Made by a program: the position numbers and the translations under genes. Below, one piece after another: positions 1 through 11,397 of a stretch of 64,000 nt of DNA. The notes under the pieces are model-generated. The model made no database searches. It saw only the letters and a program-made list of their open reading frames with translations, and was not told where the DNA came from. Numbering within the stretch: position 1 is the first letter of the stretch; every line of letters begins with the position of its first letter. Origin of the DNA: Eurosta solidaginis. Lineage: Eukaryota > Arthropoda > Insecta > Diptera > Tephritidae. The stretch is taken from contig NC_090319.1 of assembly GCF_040869045.1 (NCBI RefSeq), forward strand, positions 262,338,897-262,402,896, read 5' to 3'.

Positions 1-74
1 TATAATAAACGATACGTGGCGAGGAAGACCGCCACGCTAAGACCCCGAACATAGGCAAAGGTAAAGCAACCACG

Positions 75-296
75 GTGTGGAGGCGGCGCCCTCCACGAGG
101 ACATCTGTTTGTACATCGACGTGCCGGCATTACAGTAACCATACAGGGAGTTTACAGTAGCTATGAAAAAAATGTGTATGCCAAATTTCGTTCGGATTGG
201 GAGATTTTCGTTCAACTTATGGCATTAAAAGGGGCGGGACGCGCCCATTTTCGAAATTTGTTTAAGTTTTTTCTTAGTTCAACCTACCGCTACTGA
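75..296. other. Unassigned ORF-bearing stretch, probably non-coding
   Basis: A 73-codon open frame begins here, but it runs straight into repeat sequence shared with the Helentron-like family (the GGGCGGGACGCGCCCATTTT type motif near 230-250). No domain, signal peptide or codon pattern supports a gene. I see nothing in bases 1-150 that I can name. Confidence 0.2.
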
Positions 297-690
297 GGTG
301 GAAAATCAGTAAAATATAGTTAAATACCATAGACTTATTGCAAACTTTGATAAGGTTAGATTTTTAAGAATAGTGAGCATGGTCTTTAACCGGTTTTGAT
401 TTCCTTCTCTCAGTCTATATAATTCCCATATCCCAAAATTTTTTGGAATTTATGTTTTGCGTCATAAAAACAATCCACCTATCAAATTTCATTAGCTTGA
501 CGGTATTTGTTTTTGAATTACCATTTTTTCCTTTTTTCTAAATTTTCGATATCGAAAAGGTGAGCGTGGTTATGGTCCGATTCCGATCAAGCCAGTTAAC
601 CGAATCCTTTATACCTGCACAACCAACCGTTATCCAACCAAAGTTAAAATACCCTGTGTACAAGTACAGCTGGGTATAAAAACTTTGCAC
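160..690 (-). mobile_element. Truncated Helentron-like (HINE family A) copy
   Basis: Read on the minus strand, this stretch parallels the 5' half of the long copy at 60270-62856: the AACGGTTGGTTGTACAGG-type start (here around 610-650), the CGATATCGAAA block (545-556) and the GGGCG...CGCCCATTTT block (about 230-250). It has decayed and lost its 3' hairpin end. The family is non-coding and would depend on a Rep/helicase enzyme supplied elsewhere. The call rests on shared block order; the class assignment is inference. Confidence 0.5.
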
Positions 691-953
691 TTTCAGCGGC
701 TGGTGTATGGCAATGTCAAGTTTTCGCTTTTTTGCGAGACTGGGGCTCGATTCATTCGGCTGCTGATAAGACCTAATCAAAGTGAAATGAGATAATTTAA
801 ACAAGCATCCATATAAATTTTAATTGTACATAATCAATGTAAATATGTAATTAGGGGCGTATCTGAGAACAAAGTACCAGATGTGATGTTTTTGCAAATA
901 ATTGAAATTGGTGCCTGGAAAAGCGCGACATACAAATATGGGAAAAATATACA

Positions 954-956
<3 letters not shown>

Positions 957-1024
<68 letters not shown>
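957..1024. repeat. (TA)n microsatellite, about 34 units
   Basis: An uninterrupted run of alternating A and T about 68 bases long. It creates two overlapping spurious minus-strand frames made of repeating Ile-Tyr. Long TA tracts can extrude cruciforms and are unstable in replication and assembly. Confidence 0.95.
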
Positions 1025-1026
<2 letters not shown>

Positions 1027-1405
1027 GTACATTAGGGTGCTCAATTTTCAGGCAACACATTTTTTCTACTAAAAACCTGAGTCTTTATAAAAGGCGACTA
1101 TTGCTCTATATGAGGAAAATGTAGTGGAGTTGATGTGTAAACGGAAGAGAGGGAAAAAGAAAGTGGAGAGAGGAAACTTTTTGAAATAAATTGACTTCAA
1201 ATTTGGCCAAGATCAGCCGAGTCCGTTGATTTCATATAAAACAAGAATTTCGAGATAAATGAAAAAAAAAACAATTGCATTAAAAGGGTACACCCTAATG
1301 CATATATGTATGTATACAAATATTATATATTTTTTTTTCATTTCAAACTGAACTGAGTTACATTTAAGTTTAATGCATTGCATTATTAAATATAAAAACA
1401 AATAC
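1025..1405. other. No gene seen
   Basis: AT-rich sequence with short homopolymer runs. No coding signal, inverted repeat or recognised family was found. Confidence 0.5.
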
Positions 1406-1407
1406 AA

Positions 1408-2258
1408 GTAAGAAAGTCTAAGCTCTGGCTAAGCTGAAAATTATATACCCAACTGTATGCTCTCAGATATATGTACGTATATTGAATCATATGAAATCGT
1501 ATATGTATATTACGTTTTCTGTAAAAAGCTATTAAACAGTTCCTGTCATAGAAATGATTTTTTTTACCAAAATTCGTTGAAATTGGTAGTTTTTGTTCGG
1601 CTTTGGTGTGAAATTTGTATAAAGAGTGGGCCGGGGTCCTACAATTCTTTTTCACTAAAATACTAATTTACCTACGTGACATAAATAAATTGTAAATTTT
1701 GTGATTGTTAAAAGTTCTTTCAGAAAGGTGGGCATGGTAGGTAACAAAGTTTCTTCAGATCGCAATATTTAGAAAACGTGAAAAACTGACAGCCTCTCCC
1801 GTAAGCACCAATGCTATTTTAAACTTTTTAGGAATTCGGAAGTCCGGAGATACTTATAGCTTCGAAATTTCAGATTTTTGAGTTAGCTCGCTGATGATCT
1901 AGGTGTGCTATAAAACTTGCAAAGTGGCACTAACGGCTTGACAAATTTAAATGTTTTATTTTTTGTAAATGTGGGTGGTGATACGCCCATTTTTTCACAA
2001 TTTTACCAATATGTATATTCCGTTATAAAATCAAGTTTGATCACTTCATCCGTCGTTGGTAGTGAACTACCATACTTTTCGAAATAGGAGGCGTGGTTAT
2101 GATCATTAGATTTCGCCCATTTTCCATACCAATGCCGTGTCTATCAGTATACAAAATTTCGTTAAAATATAGCAAATATCACTACAGTTATCGGGTTCAC
2201 GGGCGTCCGGATGGAAGGAGCCCAAAGAAAGTCTACAAGTAGACGCTGGGTATAGTAA
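1408..2258 (-). mobile_element. Decayed Helentron-like (HINE) copy, reverse orientation
   Basis: The left edge reads ACAAGTAAGAAAGTCTAAGC, the reverse complement of the ...CTTACTTGT end typical of this group, next to TATACCCA (1444). The right edge has the inverted partner TGGGTATA (2247-2254). Between them lie blocks seen in the other copies: an acting GTTATCGGGTTCACGGGCG-type block (2189-2207) standing where the others carry the GTCY microsatellite and ACCCGATAAC. Sub-terminal inverted repeats plus an end hairpin fit HINE/DINE-1 architecture. There is no coding capacity. Borders are approximate. Confidence 0.5.
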
Positions 2259-2769
2259 CTAACGTAACCAAATCAATGCGTGATGGAGACTATATTTTAT
2301 TGTTTTGACTTCGCGGTTATGCCAATCATTCCATGGAGAGCGCTCAATTTCACGCTATATATTTTGAGCTCATATTGAACGTTAAAAAGCTAATTCTTAT
2401 CAAAACTATACAGTTGATTTAATATACTTGACGTGACCGAGGGGAACACGTGGTTCCGTCAGGTGAGATAACAACTGCCTTTTGAATGTGATTACCCTGT
2501 GAATTAGTAACGATTTAGTAGATTGTTTAATTGAGTAAAAGATCCGTGTGTCGTAAAAGGGGCTGGTGAGGGGAGTGCCAATAATAGGTTGTTTTGAAGT
2601 TCATGCAGGCTGACATTCTTGTATATTTAAACATATCCCGATGTACATACATATGTAGAAGAAAAAGGTGGATATGTTCCTATGGGTTTGAACACTTGTT
2701 ATTCGAGGAGTTTCAAAAATAAAATAAAATTTTACCGGCACCCTGTAAAAGACACAAAATTTGACATTT
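2259..2769. other. No gene seen
   Basis: Unique-looking AT-rich sequence with no ORF above noise and no repeat matched elsewhere in the window. Confidence 0.5.
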
Positions 2770-2925
2770 GTGACCCGGCCTATGAAAAGGGGGCTTATGA
2801 CTCAAAAAAAAAAAAAAAAAAAAAACTACTAAGGAATCGAAGAAATGCATTGTTTATCTTTAACAGCTGCTTCTCGCAATTTGTTTTTTTTTAGTCATAA
2901 GCCACCTTTTCATAGGCCGGGTCAC
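2770..2925. mobile_element. Small hairpin MITE with about 40-bp inverted arms
   Basis: The left arm GTGACCCGGCCTATGAAAAG followed by GGGGCTTATGACT and poly(A) is mirrored by the right arm poly(T), AGTCATAAGCC, ACCTTTTCATAGGCCGGGTCAC. Arms differ at only a few positions and enclose an about 70-bp loop. Length and structure fit a MITE or foldback derivative. There is no coding capacity and I cannot define a TSD. Confidence 0.75.
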
Positions 2926-3071
2926 ATTTCTCTTTCACATTTTCGATTTTCAGTTCTGGCAAATAGCAAAAAGATAGTAATTTATTTACGTATGATATCG
3001 CCAAATATCAACATAGTAAATATACATACCGGGGGGCACATTTTCAACTTTTTTTATTGACATGATCTATT

Positions 3072-3832
3072 GTATATGGGGTATTCCATCCCATTTCGAC
3101 CAATTTTGAACCCGACCCCTTTAGAATTGGCTGAAAGTTTTTCTTCTTTTTCTAGCTTAAGAAAGGCGTTTTTCAGAATTTTTTCATCCAACTCAAAAAA
3201 AGTTATAAATTTTTAAAAAAACACCCTTTTTGTTTCCAAAATGCTAACTTTTTCAAAAATTGACCGTTTGAGTTCTTTTCTTTTTTTAAATTTGTTTTTA
3301 AATGTACTTGAAAATGTACTTAAAAATCATTTTCTTACATTTTTTTGTTATATAAATCAAATTGATAAAAAAAAATTTTTTATTTTTGAAATTTTTTTTT
3401 TCAATTAAATAAAAAAAAAAATATAAAAAAAATCGGCCCACTCCGGGATTAGTGGGGATGATTGCAGAATTGATTGAAGTTTTTTATGAGAAAAAAAAAT
3501 GGCGAAATTCGAAAAATCTCGAAAAACTGGAAAATCAAAAAAAAAAAAAAAACTTTAACATTTTGTTTTATTTTTTCCGAAAAGTACATTTAAAAACAAA
3601 TTAAAAAAAAAAAAAGATCCCAAACGGTCAATTTTTGAAAAAGTTATAGCATTTTGAAAACAAAAACAGTGTTTTCTTTATAAAGTTCATAACTTTTTTT
3701 GAGTTGGAAGAAAAAATTTGAAAAAATTCTGAAAAACGTCTTTCGTAAGCTAGAAAAAGAAGAAAAACTTTCAGCCAATTCTAAAGGCGTCGGGTTTAAA
3801 ATTGGTCGAAATGGGATGGAATACCCCATGTA
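3072..3832. mobile_element. Foldback element, about 760 bp with about 230-bp arms
   Basis: The left arm (about 3072-3300) begins ATGGGGTATTCCATCCCATT; the right arm (about 3600-3832) ends with its inverse, ATGGGATGGAATACCCCAT. Internal landmarks also pair: TTGAACCCGACCC/GTCGGGTTTAAAATTG, CAGAATTTTTTC/GAAAAAATTCTG and AATTGACCGTTTG/CAAACGGTCAATT. The centre is extremely A/T rich. Such long arms typify FB-type or long-TIR MITEs. There is no ORF and no clear TSD. Confidence 0.85.
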
Positions 3833-3984
3833 CTTTCTTTTTTATTTGGGATGAACTTAAGTAACATCGAACGCCGAAAACAGTAATCATGCATTGTGAT
3901 TGTCGTTTGTTGTTGCGTAGGTATAAGTGTTCCGTTGCGTGAACAAAAGAAGAAAGGGACGCAAGATGAGACTAAGATCTACAC

Positions 3985-4852
3985 TATAATAAATCTCTAG
4001 AAAAACGTGTCTGTACATCCAAGATTTAAAAAAAAAATGAGTGTACTTGACGTTTGGAATGTCGTAGAATCCATCGGCACCACTTTTTTCTGTTTGTCTG
4101 TTTGTCTGTATGATATCGATAATCTCGGAAACTAACGAATGGATTTTTATGAGACTTTCACAGATGGATAGCCTGTAATCCAGAAGGGAATCTAGAACTT
4201 ATTTCATTAAAATCGCGTGAGAAACAAAAAAGATATAGTTGTTTAAGCTATAATTAAGCTACTTTTAAGGATTTTTTTTTTGAAAAACGAAGGAAAATAC
4301 ACTTAGTTTCCAAACAAATATCAAAGAATGCCTTTGCAAAGTTTTTTTTCAGCTTCATATAAATTAAAAATCAAATTCATAAATAGATACAGTGGCGTAC
4401 CAAAAAAAATTATTTCACGCTGCCATATTACGATAATCGGTTAAAATGAAGTTACCTAAAACCTCTAAATATGCTTACAATATGGGCATCAAACAATAGA
4501 GGAAGGTCACAGGTTTCATTTGAATTTTGTGATATTTCGATAAATTAATCGATAACTGAGTTATCGGTCAAAATGTATTTGCTCCAAAATCTTTAAATTT
4601 ACCTACAATATGAAATACTTTTAGCTAAGAGTTTAAACCTTTTACACGTGTTAATCAGGGACTCAAACCTTTTGGTGCAATTCGGTTTATCTATTCGCTG
4701 ACAGGTGGCGCAAATTTTTCGTGTGTACTGCGATGCTTTGGTAGGTGTGCGATTGGTTGTCGTACACATACACTAAATAAAATAAAAAATAAAAATAAGG
4801 GCCACTTTAATATAAATACGCATCCCGAACAACGTCGGGTACCCTGCTAGTA
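3985..4852 (+). mobile_element. Candidate Helentron-like non-autonomous element
   Basis: The right end carries CCCGAACAACGTCGGG, a 5-bp stem with a 6-base loop, about 8 bases before ...CCCTGCTAG. That hairpin-then-CTAG ending recalls known Helentron 3' ends. The left side has a short CTGTTTGTCTGTTTGTCTGT microsatellite as in DINE-1-like elements. Borders, especially the 5' one, are inference and no coding region is present. Confidence 0.4.
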
Positions 4853-5232
4853 ATAACATAAAACACTCGAATCACCACCGCATGAGACGGGAGCCATAGG
4901 CTGTCGAATATTTTATATCGGCATCCGTTTGTTTGAAGAAAGAACTGTAGAGGACGAAGGCTCAGCTTTGGTACCGCGGAAAAATATTTTGAAGTTTGTA
5001 TATCAAGCACCAATATCGCTGCTGTACGCAAAAATTAAACACATATTCATATCATTACTAACATAACGTCCTCATCTCGATTCGATGTACGGATCCAAAT
5101 CTCCAATCCCTTAATGTATAATCATTAAATTTTGAGCCCACTGAAGGTAAGTTTATTTTTAACTCCAGCGTTATTTTTTTAAATTTTTGAAAAATGTATG
5201 AATTGAAACCTGCTTGAGAAGCTTACTTTTAG
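4853..5232. other. No gene seen
   Basis: No recognised family and no convincing ORF. A 74-codon minus-strand frame (4807-5031) has no features of a gene. Confidence 0.45.
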
Positions 5233-5885
5233 TAAAAACAAGTAAGGACATGAATGGAGCTGAACAATAATTTGATGAAATATTAAAAATTCGTAAAATC
5301 TGAACCAAGAGTTTTATGTACATATATACAATGCATGGCGTATAACTTGACGATTTGTTCAGAAAACAGTATATGCCTTACCTACAGAATCATTCTGTAA
5401 ACTTTCAAGCTTCTAGCCTTTAAAATGGAAAAGGAATGAGGTTGAACCTCTTATATGAACTATTGGTTGTATGGGATATACATCATGTATATGGCCGATC
5501 TTAAAAAGCGTATAAGACAACAATGTATGCTTTATATTTACGCATCCTGTGAAGAGGAAGAAATGACTTAACCCCTTTTATCCGAAAAATATGGTTGTAT
5601 AGGAGATATATAGGCTTTAGTGGTCCGAATCGGTCGGTTCCGACAAACGCTTAATCGGACAACCAAATATGTCTGCTCACCGCCATTTATCACAATACCT
5701 CAAAAGTTGAGGTACTAGTTTGCATTCAATCAGACACCGAGACAGACAGACAGTGCTAAATCAACTCAGCTCATAATCCTGATCATTTTGGTATAACTAT
5801 TGGTGGGTCTATCTCTGCTCCTTTAAGGACTTATAATTTTGAGATTCATGCCAAACCTAGTATACCATTTCATTTCCCTGTCGTT
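5233..5885 (-). mobile_element. Helentron-like family B copy, reverse orientation
   Basis: Starts AAAACAAGTAAGGACATG (inverse of the CTTACTTGTTTT end) and ends with the inverse of the 39.3-kb copy's start (ATACCATTTCATTT). Shared blocks in reversed order include TAAATCAACTCAG, TGGTGGGTCTATC, CTTTAAGGACTTA and GGTCGGTTCCGACAAA. It carries two degenerate repeats of the GGTTGTAT...GATATA unit that is expanded in the other copy. Non-coding. Confidence 0.65.
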
Positions 5886-6029
5886 CTGCGAGTGGGCCTA
5901 AAAATTGAAAGGCCATTAAAGTTTTGTAAGGAAAGTTTCTTTCACTTGCCTTTGCGGTATAACATCTTCTGCCCTCTCCCGACGAAATAAATATGCTGAA
6001 TGCTTACCGACTGTTCGTAGTTTTGTAAG

Positions 6030-7440
6030 ATAAAACGCGCCCATTTATCTCCGACTGATGAAGTCCACTATTTTGGATCGGAATTTCGCGATCGGTTTGT
6101 GAGTAAAACTCCGTGGAGCTAACGTCTTGAAACTTGGAACGTAACTTGAAGCCCTATTAGCTTATAATATTCAGGATAGACAATTCCTATTGATGATAAA
6201 CGAGATATTGTACGGTGAAAATTTTTAGTTTATTTTTTAAACCTAGCAAAGTCGACTGCGGATTTTAAGCTTTTATTTACTATTTTTTAAACTACTTAAT
6301 TAAGTGCAAGGCAATTCTTGATATCTTGGTTTTAACTTTAGTCTACGCACTTGAAAAATATAATTTTCGATGAAAAGTTTAAAATTAAAACCAAGAAGTT
6401 TTACCCGTACTTCGTTTATACACTTTTTTGGTCTATGTTATTAACTAAAAATTTTAAACTTTACAATGTCTGCAAAAAAAAATTTGGTCATATATATAGA
6501 CTAAAAAGTTTAAGATTTAAACCTAATTTTTAAGCCCTGTAGAGATATTTAGAAAATATATTTAGAATATTTGGAGACTTCAGATCGACTTTTAAATAAC
6601 CTCTTTAACTAAAAACTTAAAACCCTACACTTAATTCAGGTCACGTTGAGAATGCAGAAAAGGAGAAAAAATTTCCGCTAGTTGGTGGATGGGTCGAAAT
6701 AAATAGAAAATTGATAAGAGAATTTGAATTTTACATGAATTTCTATGTAACTTCCCGACGCGCTTGAGATCTGAAATTGAAAGCGTAGTTCAAAGTAGAA
6801 TCAAGTTTTAACACAGGTAATAAAAAGTTTAGCTGAACGTCGCGCGGATCTAGATACTTCGAAAGTCGTACAGATTGGTTGGAACCTTGCGATGTTTTTT
6901 TTCAGAAACAGAAACTCCCCACTTGGCTATAAACTTAATACCTTATACGTAGTTGAGAACCCAACTTCAATGCATATAATAAGAGGGATAATTGCGATAG
7001 GTGGCGAACGAGGCGAAGTATTTAGAATTTTCGCATCAAACGGGGGAATTTTTCGATCAAGTTTTAAGAAACTGCCCGTTGAGCTACACAATTGCAACTT
7101 CCCACATAGTTCGGAGGATCAAGATAATTCAATAAAGGGCTAATTGGCGCATGAGTTGATGTAGTAAAAATAATTACTTCCAGGAAAGCTAGAGGCTTGA
7201 AATCATAAAATAAGTTCAAAGATCAAAGAAAGTGAGCTGATCGATGAATTTGGAAAAGTGAACCGGAAGGCGAGAAGGAATGGGGCGATTAAGTTTTAAG
7301 AAACTTAGCGTAGAACTACATACTTGCAGCGTTCCACATTGTTCTGAGGATCAAGACAATGCAACAAAAGGATGAATAAATAGCGCTAAGTGGCGCACGG
7401 GTCAAGACTACTAGAGATTTCATATGACTTTTGGAAAACA
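6030..7440 (+). repeat. Field of diverged dispersed repeats with GTGGCGC motif
   Basis: Repeated blocks occur here: AAGTTTTAAGAAACT followed by GAGGATCAAGA and a GTGGCGCA motif at about 7058-7165 and again at about 7290-7405, roughly 230 bp apart. Related wording (aaacttggaa, cccgat..., aggtggcgca, gtcgaaatatt) recurs at 57.4-57.8 kb. ORFs here are not shared between the repeats. I regard it as a non-coding dispersed or tandem repeat family; class unknown. Confidence 0.5.
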
Positions 7441-7564
7441 GAGTGCTTCTTTGGCATATATACTAAGTTTCCGATTTCGCCTAAGCCAAGATGTGCTAGG
7501 CAATCGAAGACACGTTCGTTTAATCGACGTAATGTTTTGGCGAGGGCGGGTGCAACAAAAAAAA

Positions 7565-7795
7565 AAACTCGATGCTTCGCCGGCTAGGTCATGCTATGAA
7601 ATGGTTCCTATCGACAGCCGTATTTGAAAATAGAGTATGTGGGAGACATTCACTGAGTTGGAAGGAAGAGTTGTATGAAAACATGTGCTCCTTATTAGCG
7701 CCAGTAAATGGAAAACAGGGATAGCTGGCGTGACTTGTAAGCCAACGACTAAAGTCGTCTGAACGGGCAAGCGCCAATAACGATGCTGATGAGAT
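7565..7795 (+). pseudogene. Remnant of an RTE-type LINE reverse transcriptase C-terminus
   Basis: Reading from about 7570 gives an LRRLGHAMKW-like string, matching the RLRWLGHVMRM box near the C-terminus of the better preserved RTE copies at 28.4 and 53.0 kb, then a SWKEELYEN string that parallels their RWKDQVEND. It ends GCCAATAACGATGCTGATGA, like the short-repeat tails of such LINEs. Several stops and frameshifts. About 75 residues of a usually about 1000-residue protein remain. The match is weak and family assignment tentative. Confidence 0.4.
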
Positions 7796-8344
7796 ATCTA
7801 CTACACTTTGGGAGTTATTAATTGTTTCTCTGTCGCTACTAAAGCCAAACCGATCACTGTGCTCAGTTGGAAGTCAACATACAAACAGGTTGAGGACTGC
7901 CTCAGCGAATCAGTTACTTATCATCTTTACATCTAATATGCCCCTGTCGTATAAATTGCCTTACTTCAAAATTTTTCCATTAACAATCCCAAACTTAAGT
8001 TTCGCTTTCCTTTTATTCGTATAATTTATTTGTTTATATTTATTTAAATATAATTGACATTTGCACTTTGATAACAAAATATACTAATTTGATAATAATG
8101 TGTAATATTGATTAAAAAATGTGAGAGATTTACTTGCAATCTTGTTACAGTGTATTCACCCTAAGGTAGAGGTGGGAAGGAAAAACACAATGAACTGCAC
8201 TGCGTTAATTGAAGTGATAACTTCAAACAAAGGCAAAGTGACACCTTTTTTGGGGAAAAACTGAATATGAGTATCCTTTTTTTGCTTTATAAATGTGATA
8301 ATTGAGCTTTAAAATCAAAAATAAATTGACAAGACGTAATATAC
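7796..8344. other. No gene seen
   Basis: AT-rich spacer. No inverted repeat, LINE or SINE signature that I can support. Confidence 0.5.
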
Positions 8345-8645
8345 CTCCGAAGAGATTAAGGCCGAGCTTATTTTCCAATTTGCGTGGAGCTACTTTTTTT
8401 CTTCAAAATTGGTCTAGCGTGACCTCAATGTTTTATACCGACTCCGAACGATTACTGTAGGGTAGATGGAATTTCGCTGAAAAACTTTTCATAGTCGAAA
8501 TACACCCGGAATGTTCGCCAAACAACTGCTGAGGGGCGACCCCGCTTAGGAAAGACTGTTTCTAAAGTACCTTGATGATGCTCGGGAAACATTGAATTCA
8601 GGAGCTTCGATGTGGTAGGTCAGCACCCTAGCACCACGGCGAAAC
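8345..8645 (-). mobile_element. tRNA-derived SINE, diverged copy
   Basis: The minus strand matches the SINE at 11613-11974 block for block: the CCTCCGAAGAGAT tail region (8344), CCGACTCCGAACG (8438), ATACACCCGGAAT (8499), GGGGCGACCCCGCTTAGG (8532) and the head CTAGCACCACGGCG (8628). The B-box area is degraded, so this copy is probably silent and old. One of four copies in the window. Confidence 0.75.
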
Positions 8646-9045
8646 TACATAAAAATTGGTCAAATGGGTGGAAAAGCGTTTAGGAAGTAATGTTAATTGA
8701 AAAGTGATTTTTAAATTTTTTTTTTTTTTTCAAAAAATACACATTTGTTGTTTTGGCTTTGCAAAATTTGACATAAATAATATTTCGTTTAAACAAAAAT
8801 GGCACATTCGTGACTTTGGCATTGTACCGACGATATGTAACTCTATTCACTTAGTAAAAAAATTCGGTCAACATAAGCTGCACATGTTGGCTAAGGTGTT
8901 TATTACCGACTTGCAATTTTCTTGCCGTAAGATTTGTATTCACAATGTGTACAACCTTTTTATATTCCCTCCTGGAGGTCATACGATATTCAAATCGAGA
9001 CTACGTAAGGTCTTCTTTCTCCTCAATATTGGACAAACTACTTTT
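8646..9045. other. No supported gene
   Basis: A 118-codon frame (8704-9060) is open but rich in Phe/Ile/Lys codons from AT-rich DNA and matches nothing I know. Confidence 0.45.
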
Positions 9046-9062
9046 TGTTTTTTTTTTTGACT

Positions 9063-10163
9063 CGCAAATTATTCAACCTGAGCCGGTTAAATGGAAACTG
9101 GGAACCGTATAAAGATTGCCTCAGGTGCTACAAAAAAGCCATTCAGAAGGCAAAGACGGAATGCTGCAAAGAATTTTGCTCTTCTATCGAGTCCACCAAA
9201 GAATCTTCGAGAACTGGTAAAATTCTCTCGAAGGAAAAATCCTGCCCATCCTTTTTGAGGAAAGAAGATGGATCATGGACAGGGAGCTCCGCAGAAACTG
9301 TGGAGCTGCTGGGTAAAAATGCACTTTCCAGGTTGTAGTTCCAGCCAAATGGAACCGAGGTAGTATACAGTTAATACCCTCCCTCCGTTAATAAATGAAC
9401 TTATAACAGAAAAAAATGGAATGGGCTATCAACAGTTTTTCGCCATACAAATCCCCAGGGCCGGATGGTATTTTCCCAGCGATGCTACAAAAAACTCGCT
9501 CTCTGGTGATACCCTGTATGGAATGCATTTTTACAGCCTGCATTCGACTTAATCTTGTGCCCCTGAATTGGAGAGGGACCAGGGTGGTCTTCGTTCCAAA
9601 GGTCAATAGAGGGGCATGAAAAGCCTAAGGATTTCAGACCCATCAGTCTTTCGTCATTTGTGGACGTAGTAATACTGATATCTGGTATGTGTCCCAATGT
9701 GATTAGTGGGATCATGCAGGGTTCATTGAAGAAGCTGAGTAGTTGGGCGGAGATCGCCGGACTAAGCGTAAACCCCTCAAAGACAAAACTAGTGCTCTTC
9801 ACCACTAGGACGAAAATCCCAAGTTTTAACCTTCCCATTCTTGATGGCCAGGAATTGAGTCTTTCTGATACGATAGGAGTCTTTTTAACACCTAAGCTGA
9901 ACTGGAGGCTTAACACAGAACACAGAGTCAAACGAGCCTACGGGGCTATGTATGCCTGCAAAGGAATGCTAAGTAAAAAGTGGGGTCTGAGGCCAGACCT
10001 CATTGCACTGATGTATAGGGCAGTTATTCGACCAATTCTGACATACGGGGCACTCGTATGGTGGAAGGCGGTAGAAGTGAAATACATAAATAACATGCTA
10101 GGGAAAGTTCAGCGATCTGCCTGCGGAGCGATCACGGGTGCAATAAGGTCGTGCCCCTCGTAA
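9063..10163 (+). pseudogene. LINE reverse transcriptase, palm core deleted
   Basis: The first part has the pre-RT helix region with the LSKEKSCPSFL string and then WAINSFSPYKSPGPDGI, the conserved motif that opens RT domains of this group, followed by RPISLSSF. Here, at about 9655, the sequence jumps straight to VDVVILISGM, the tail of the YADD catalytic box. Roughly 130 residues between box 2 and the YADD box are therefore gone, and the first catalytic Asp with them. The thumb follows (GLSVNPSKTKLVLF, RPILTYGALVWW). Frameshifts occur at about 9340 and 9620. Without the palm it cannot polymerise DNA. The name rests on motif order. Confidence 0.85.
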
Positions 10164-10239
10164 GTTTTAAACGCGATATGGAATGTTCCACCGGTAGATC
10201 TCTTTATCAAGGAAACGGCATCTCAAGGGGTCCTAGGGC

Positions 10240-11245
10240 TTTGGAAGTTGGGCCTTTGGAGGGAGCGTACATACGGGCACGTCCGTATCCTGCTCAATAT
10301 TAACGACTCCCACATCTTGTCTAAAACAGTCTTCGACACAAACTACACGATTCTCTTCCCCACAAGGAAAGATTGGAAAGTCGGAGGGATCACTCAGAGA
10401 TTCGACATCTCGGTTTACACGGACGGATCTAAAATGGCTTGCGGAGTGGGAGCGGGGGTATTTGCATCTGTCCCGCCCTCGTCCTTATGTATCCGGGTTC
10501 CGGACTCGGCAAGCGTTTTTTAAGCTGAGATTTTCGGTATCTAAGAGGAGTGTAAAGCGTTGATGGATATCAATGGTAACGGGAACAGGGTAGTAGCCAA
10601 TTTCTGCGATAGCCAGGGGACTCTTGGGCCCTCGGGTCAGAGACGATATCATCAAACCTGGTTGGGCGGTGTAGGTTGAGCGCCATTATTCTGGCGAGCC
10701 GGCAGATCGTCACCCTGATATGGGTGTCGGGACATCGAAACATACAGGGTAACGAGATGGCGGATGAACTGGCACAGCGTGGAGTGGCTCTTGATGGCTC
10801 AGGAACGAAGGAGGTACTTGCACCCCCGGGACTCATTAAGGGTCGCATCTCCCAGCACTGGTTGAGCGAGGCCAACAATAGGTGGAATCGGTTGCGGTCC
10901 TGTAGAGTTTCCAAGAGCATGAGGCCGTTGTATAATGAAAAACGATCGGGAGCTGTCCTTAAGACGAACAGGAGGGATATATCCAGAGTAGTTGCGGTGC
11001 TCACGGGGCATTGGAAAATTGAGGTACATGCGGCACGGATGGGACTGGAACACAATACCTCCTGTCGCAGCTGCAAGCGTCCAGAGGCGGAGGAAACGGT
11101 TGAGCATCTGCTGTGCGAATGCCCAGCACACTGTCGAAGTAGAATAAAGTTTCTTGGAAAGCCCTTTTTCGAAAGCCTCCCAGAACTCAAGGATGATAGG
11201 CCGGGAGAGTTTCTCAAATTTATAAACTCCACGGGATGGATATAG
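10240..11245 (+). pseudogene. LINE RNase H domain and Cys/His C-terminal region
   Basis: VYTDGSKMACGVGAGVF (about 10410-10460) is the first RNase H box with catalytic Asp. It is followed by a stop within the SVF.AEIF box near 10520, then frame-shifted sequence. The frame from 10676 resumes with LIWVSGHRNIQGNEMADELA, the last RNase H box, whose HRNI..N..AD pattern supplies the final catalytic residues. The C-terminus has CRSC...HLLCECPAH, a putative zinc-binding cluster common in these LINEs. The enzyme would remove the RNA strand after target-primed synthesis. Broken in the middle, so inactive. Confidence 0.85.
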
Positions 11246-11376
11246 GGGGACGGATTTCCCTGAGGCGCGCTTAAAAATATTTTATTAGTCTTCTTAAAAC
11301 ACCCTTGGTTAACTCACGAATTGTGGTATCAAAACGGCTCATGAGCGCTAATTGGAGTCAATTGGGACTCGCCGCT

Positions 11377-11397
11377 CCAACCAACCAACCAACCAAC
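11377..11397 (+). repeat. (CCAA)n 3' tail of LINE
   Basis: Four to five CCAA units directly after the 3'UTR of the RNase H LINE. Short-repeat tails rather than poly(A) are typical of several LINE clades and mark the 3' border. Confidence 0.7.

Larger units (their letters stand above)
9050..11397 (+). mobile_element. RNase H-bearing LINE (LOA/R1/I-like), 5'-truncated and internally deleted
   Basis: An about 2.35-kb LINE copy. In order: the linker before the RT, the RT N-terminal part, the RT thumb, an RNase H domain, a Cys/His-rich C-terminus, a stop at 11243 and a 3'UTR ending in (CCAA)n. GC-rich codon use contrasts with the AT-rich flanks, as expected for a copied retroelement. Upstream ORF1 and endonuclease are missing. 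It is interrupted by multiple stops, frameshifts and a large RT deletion, so it cannot move itself. Confidence 0.85.

Noticed and set aside
820..1060. Two overlapping minus-strand ORFs of repeating Ile-Tyr
   Set aside because: They are translations of the (TA)n tract and carry no other signal.
8704..9060. 118-codon ORF
   Set aside because: Phe/Ile/Lys-rich frame from AT-rich DNA with no recognisable motif.
10570..11232. 220-codon minus-strand ORF
   Set aside because: Shadow of the LINE RNase H/C-terminal coding strand, where the plus frame has clear motifs.
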